Assembly: GCA_035295665.1 (NCBI GenBank)
Contig: DATGIQ010000618.1
Location: 1-9,121 of the forward strand
Origin: DATGIQ01 sp035295665
GTDB taxonomy: Bacteria; Planctomycetota; Planctomycetia; Gemmatales; Gemmataceae
DNA length: 9,121 nucleotides
Direction of reading: 5' to 3'
Made by a program: the position numbers and the translations under genes. The notes below the pieces were generated by a model. The model ran no database searches. It was not told the DNA's origin and saw nothing but the letters and a program-made list of their open reading frames with translations. This document shows positions 6,555-9,121 of this stretch, piece after piece (positions within the stretch are counted from its first letter, which is position 1; every line of letters begins with the position of its first letter).

Positions 6555-6800
6555 GTGTGCCAAGCAAGAGCTGGAGGAGTTTGTTAGGGGTACCAACAGT
6601 TTGACTCCCCCAGTCCCTTGCCTTTTGCCAGACCTGGGCCAGTGCGTAAGCGCAAGAGCTACTCCTGCGAGTCTAGCTCCACAGGGATTAAACCATTGTG
6701 AGAAATGAAGGTTTGAAAAGATAGTGGCCGAAAGGATGCGTTTTCCAACAGCGATATGAATTCTCGATCGGTGCCGAACCCTTTCAAGAAAGGTTTCCCC

Positions 6801-6848
6801 GCTTGGGTTTCGCGTTTGGAAAGGACTCCCGAAACGCGAAACCCAAGC
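6801..6848 (-). terminator. Perfect 17-bp stem hairpin after the BON gene
   Basis: The arms GCTTGGGTTTCGCGTTT (6801-6817) and its reverse complement (6832-6848) flank a 14-nt loop. It lies 33 bp downstream of the BON gene's stop on the minus strand. The bases after the stem are GGGGAAACC, not a U-tract, so it may be a rho-assisted terminator or 3'-end stabiliser, or a member of a dispersed palindromic family. Confidence 0.55.
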
Positions 6849-6881
6849 AGCTACAAACATCTTGACCTAGCGCTTTCCGCC

Positions 6882-7877
6882 TTACGGCCGTGTGGATGCT
6901 TGTCCGGTGCCGGCCGGCAGCGGCGGAGCCGCGGCCGTCGCGATCTGCAACTCATTGCGAACATCATGAACGCCCGGAGTCAGCCGCACCATGCCTTCCG
7001 CCAGGCGTCGATCATGCTCGTCCGCCGCCCAACCTTGTAGGACAATCGTCGGACCGTCCATGCTCACCTGGATATTCCGGCTTGCTTGCAAGGAAGTCGA
7101 TTGCGAGATCATCCGTTGCAGGTTGGTCTGAAGTCCGCTCGGAGCTGTGGTAGCGGGCGCAAAACTGAGACTGGCGGAATATCGGGGCGCGGTCCTCACG
7201 CCGGTGGTACCCATCCCGTAACCGCCGGAACCGTATCCGCCTGCCGACCCGAGCCCGGGAAAGCCTCCGCCCGATCCGCCTAATCCGGGGGTGCCTAAGC
7301 CACCTCTACTCCCGCCAAGGCCTGTCGAGCCCAGACCGGATGTCGTGGTTGGGTTCACATTGGCATAGAGTGGGTTTCCAAACGTGGTTCGGCTGGTGAC
7401 TCCGGAAAGCACAAGCCCAGCCGCCATCGGGTTGGAATAGTAAGCCGCAAATGGATTGGAGGAGCTCACGCCGCCGGTTCCGGTTGCTCCTGCACGCGGT
7501 TGACCGGTTGCGCCACTCTGGTAGGTTGATGTCCCCAACGCGGAGATACTGCTTGTTGTTCCCAAGATTCCAGTGCCGCTGCTACCGAGTGCGGTGCTCC
7601 CGCCGGAGCTGCTACTCAGGAAGGAGCTGCCGCTGCCACCCGATGAGCTGCCGCCCAAGGCTCCGCCGCCACTCCCAAAGGAGCTGCCGCCCAAGGCTCC
7701 GCCACCGCTCCCAAAGGAGCTGCCGCCCATCGAAGAGCCGGATCCAAACGAACTCGCGCCCCCTGCACTGCCGCTCCGGGCTTGTGCTCCCACGCGCGGC
7801 GTGCATACCAGCGCCATTAACCCAACGCATCCGCAAGCCAACATCCAACTCATGCATCGTCCGCGAACCCATCGCAT
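6882..7877 (-). CDS. Secreted Gly/Ser-rich protein with C-terminal BON domain
   Basis: A 331-residue protein from ATG 7877, chosen for AAGGAG 6 nt upstream; Met9 is a possible alternative. The signal peptide covers about 1-33 (hydrophobic 11-25, AQA at 31-33; Cys25 is not in a convincing lipobox). Residues 34-110 are Gly/Ser low complexity with two exact SSFGSGGGALGG repeats. The middle contains NPFAAYYSNPMAAGL (141-155) and more Gly-rich sequence. Residues 250-312 match a BON domain: IQVSMDGPTIVLQGWAADEHDRRLAEGMVRLTPGVHDVRNELQ has the usual beta-beta-alpha-beta order and the closing PGV..V.NEL. BON domains are linked to phospholipid or envelope association and occur in OsmY-like and secretin proteins. 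An envelope role is therefore inferred; the partner is unknown. The tail (313-331) is Ala/Pro-rich. Confidence 0.85.
   Translation of the reverse strand: MRWVRGRCMSWMLACGCVGLMALVCTPRVGAQARSGSAGGASSFGSGSSMGGSSFGSGGGALGGSSFGSGGGALGGSSSGGSGSSFLSSSSGGSTALGSSGTGILGTTSSISALGTSTYQSGATGQPRAGATGTGGVSSSNPFAAYYSNPMAAGLVLSGVTSRTTFGNPLYANVNPTTTSGLGSTGLGGSRGGLGTPGLGGSGGGFPGLGSAGGYGSGGYGMGTTGVRTAPRYSASLSFAPATTAPSGLQTNLQRMISQSTSLQASRNIQVSMDGPTIVLQGWAADEHDRRLAEGMVRLTPGVHDVRNELQIATAAAPPLPAGTGQASTRP
7645..7728 (-). repeat. 36-bp tandem repeat within the BON gene
   Basis: Two full units (7645-7680, 7681-7716) differ at a couple of bases, and a partial third unit of 12 bp (7717-7728) follows. In protein they give two SSFGSGGGALGG dodecapeptides, with a degenerate copy before them (SSFGSGSSMGG). 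The length is a multiple of three, so copy-number change would keep the frame. Confidence 0.9.
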
Positions 7878-7883
7878 GGCAGT

Positions 7884-7901
7884 CTCCTTCCCCGAAAGGA
7901 G
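7884..7901 (-). promoter_or_regulatory. SD-sequestering hairpin before the BON gene
   Basis: In the minus-strand leader, CUCCUU (7901-7896) is exactly complementary to the Shine-Dalgarno AAGGAG (7889-7884), with a 6-nt loop UCGGGG between them. The whole SD would be paired, 6 nt before the start codon. Translational control is inferred. Confidence 0.45.
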
Positions 7902-7915
7902 GGCAAGATAGCACG

Positions 7916-7943
7916 GTTATACTCAACGCATAACCCGCCTCAA
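7916..7943 (-). promoter_or_regulatory. Candidate sigma70-type promoter for the BON gene
   Basis: On the minus strand, TTGAGG (7943-7938), a 16-bp spacer and TATAAC (7921-7916). Transcription would begin near 7909, giving a leader of about 32 nt that just contains the SD hairpin. The -35 overlaps a CCCGC/GCGGG stem (7934-7950). Confidence 0.4.
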
Positions 7944-7980
7944 AAGCGGGCAGGTAGATCCTCTTCTCCAGCGAAGCTTC

Positions 7981-8008
7981 TTGCAGGCAGCAGAATCCCT
8001 GTTATGCT
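7981..8008 (+). promoter_or_regulatory. Candidate promoter for the GspE/PilB-like gene
   Basis: TTGCAG (7981-7986), 16 bp, TATGCT (8003-8008). The region to 8015 is unusually AT-rich for this window (TATGCTATTATAAAC). It would leave a leader of about 225 nt containing the hairpin at 8047-8078. The -10 register is uncertain. Confidence 0.35.
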
Positions 8009-8046
8009 ATTATAAACACTGCCAGCCAGCAAAAGACTCGGGAGTT

Positions 8047-8078
8047 GCCCATCCTTCCGGCTTCTTGCCGCGATGGGC
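8047..8078 (+). promoter_or_regulatory. Two-tier hairpin in the leader of the GspE/PilB-like gene
   Basis: The outer stem GCCCATC/GATGGGC (8047-8053 with 8072-8078) encloses an inner stem CGGC/GCCG (8058-8061 with 8067-8070) with loop TTCTT. I do not recognise a known riboswitch class in it. It may be a leader structure or the 3' end of an upstream transcript. Confidence 0.3.
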
Positions 8079-8239
8079 TAGCCAAGGGCACAAAGAGACC
8101 TTGGAGTGAATTACCAAAAGGCGCATGCGTTACTCAACATGATTTACCGGGTTTATTGCTGTTAGCTTCCTTCCGCCCTGACGGAGGCTCCCTGCCAGCT
8201 TCGCCCGCGTCTCAATCTAACACGTGACCAGAGGCATCT

Positions 8240-9121
8240 ATGCAGCTTGCGCACCACCTTTGCAAAAAGAAAATCCTTACCGCGGACGATCTGGCCCGCA
8301 TCGAGGAGGCGCGAGCTGCCGCTCCATATCAGCCGCTCCACGAACTTCTCATCGAACGTGGCTTCGCCAAAGAAGAGGAAGTTCTGACTAGTCTGGCCGA
8401 ACTGCTTGGCATTGAGCTGGTTGATTTAACGAAAGTAACGGTTGATCCGGATACGCTGCAAGCCATGCCACTCAAGCTCGTGCACCGCCGCAGCCTGATG
8501 CCGATCACGCGCCAAAATGGCACCCTCGTGGTCGCCACCAGTGACCCCTTGAACATCAACGCCCTGGATGAGCTCCAGACCGTCACTGGACTGAAGGTCG
8601 TGCCGGTGCTCGCCAGTTCTCGGGAAGTCGCCCGCCTGATCAAGACGCATTTCGGCGTCGGCGGCGAAACCGTGACGGCCATGGTGCAAGAGCGGGCCAG
8701 CGACGGAGTCGAACTGCTCGAAGAACTGGAGACCGACGATAGCGAGCTGGCCAAGATGGCCCAGGAGGCGTCGGTCGTCAAGCTGGTCAACGAGATTCTC
8801 ATCGAAGCAGCCAACGAGCGCGCTAGCGATATCCACATCGAGCCGGAAGAAGATGGCTTACGCATCCGGTACCGGATCGACGGCCTTCTCCAGACGCAAA
8901 CGCTGCCGCCGGAAATCAGCCGGTTTCAGGCGGCCATCATCAGCCGTATCAAGATCATGGCCCGCCTCAACATCGCCGAAAAGCGTTTGCCCCAGGACGG
9001 CCGGATCAAGATGCGGGTCCAGAATCGTGAGATCGATGTCCGTGTTTCCATCATCCCGATGCTGCACGGCGAAGGCATCGTCATGCGTCTCTTGGACAAG
9101 ACCCGCATGGTCTTCAACCTC
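8240..9121 (+). CDS. GspE/PilB-family secretion or type IV pilus ATPase (3' partial)
   Basis: The frame is open from ATG 8240 to the window end, giving 294 residues of an expected 550-600. GAGG lies 5 nt before the ATG, a modest SD. Residues 1-135 resemble the MshEN/T2SE N-terminal domain (LTSLAELLGIELVDL, then PLKLVHRRSLMPI and LVVATSDPLNINALDEL). Residues 175-294 start the hexameric ATPase domain: VVKLVNEILIEAANERASDIHIEP (179-202), GLRIRYRIDG (206-215), AEKRLPQDGRIK (246-257) and HGEGIVMRLLDK (276-287). The Walker A, Asp box and tetracysteine regions lie beyond the edge. The enzyme would power type II secretion or pilus assembly at the inner membrane; GspE and PilB cannot be separated from this part. 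The N-terminal repeats lack a clear RLG, so cyclic-di-GMP binding as in MshE is doubtful. Confidence 0.93.
   Translation, partial: MQLAHHLCKKKILTADDLARIEEARAAAPYQPLHELLIERGFAKEEEVLTSLAELLGIELVDLTKVTVDPDTLQAMPLKLVHRRSLMPITRQNGTLVVATSDPLNINALDELQTVTGLKVVPVLASSREVARLIKTHFGVGGETVTAMVQERASDGVELLEELETDDSELAKMAQEASVVKLVNEILIEAANERASDIHIEPEEDGLRIRYRIDGLLQTQTLPPEISRFQAAIISRIKIMARLNIAEKRLPQDGRIKMRVQNREIDVRVSIIPMLHGEGIVMRLLDKTRMVFNL

Larger units (their letters stand above)
6540..6881. other. Spacer between two minus-strand genes, no gene
   Basis: A 342-bp gap. Its left two thirds are an extension of the EF-hand frame whose translation (rich in R, S, H and T, no domain) does not look like protein. It contains a terminator-like hairpin (6801-6848) and a small palindrome CCTTTC-AA-GAAAGG (6780-6793). 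It presumably holds the EF-hand gene's own promoter, but I cannot pick one out with confidence. Confidence 0.6.
7878..8239. other. Divergent intergenic region, no gene
   Basis: A 362-bp gap between the starts of the BON gene and the GspE/PilB-like gene. It holds a candidate leftward promoter (7943-7916), an SD-masking hairpin (7884-7901), a candidate rightward promoter (7981-8008) and a two-tier hairpin (8047-8078). A TTG-initiated 60-codon frame at 8045-8227 has no SD and no recognisable features, so I do not call it a gene. Confidence 0.6.

Noticed and set aside
6540..6860. N-terminal extension of the EF-hand frame (107 more codons)
   Set aside because: The added sequence crosses a terminator-like hairpin and is not protein-like, whereas ATG 6539 has an SD and starts a signal peptide.
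8045..8227. 60-codon TTG-initiated small open frame before the GspE/PilB-like gene
   Set aside because: There is no SD, no hydrophobic or domain pattern, and it begins inside a hairpin; chance openness is likelier.
8240..9121. Naming this gene pilB or gspE
   Set aside because: The distinguishing C-terminal half and the neighbouring genes are outside the window.

Overview
The window looks like an ordinary chromosomal stretch from a planctomycete, probably of the Gemmataceae/Isosphaeraceae type. This is inferred from family recognition, since no search could be run. The pointers are a C-terminal module that I recall from giant planctomycete surface proteins, a cluster of secreted Gly-rich proteins (LTxxQ, EF-hand, BON), a fused MFS-like/spermidine-synthase-like protein, and GC-rich DNA with long gaps between genes. 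I see no CRISPR array, insertion sequence, phage gene, tRNA, rRNA or recognisable defence system.

Layout, left to right. (1) 3-1478, plus: the 3' end of a large surface protein with one Ig-like and two PKD-like domains and the planctomycete C-terminal module. (2) 1479-1572: an inverted repeat built of GGGTGGC heptamers, between convergent genes. (3) 1591-4074, minus: an 827-residue membrane protein fused to a spermidine-synthase-like domain. (4) 4075-4463: a divergent promoter region with three short palindromes. (5) 4464-5153, plus: a secreted helical LTxxQ (Spy/CpxP-like) protein with a strong Shine-Dalgarno (SD) site. (6) 5154-5295: two stacked hairpins between convergent genes. (7) 5379-6539, minus: a secreted protein with four canonical EF-hands and a Gly-rich tail. 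(8) 6540-6881: a spacer with a terminator-like hairpin. (9) 6882-7877, minus: a secreted Gly/Ser-rich protein with a C-terminal BON domain. (10) 7878-8239: a divergent promoter region. (11) 8240-9121, plus: the 5' part of a GspE/PilB-family secretion or pilus ATPase, cut by the window edge.

The genes do not form one operon; almost every gene has its own flanking hairpin and a long spacer. The common theme is the cell envelope: one large adhesin-like protein, three small exported Gly-rich proteins, one polytopic membrane enzyme and one trafficking ATPase. The less routine observations are regulatory or structural. The SD sites of both the EF-hand and BON genes lie inside short stem-loops. A four-run G-quadruplex motif sits in the 3' region of the membrane-enzyme transcript. 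The LTxxQ protein and the membrane domain are both clear internal duplications. The spermidine-synthase-like domain has His where the classic enzyme has its second active-site Asp.
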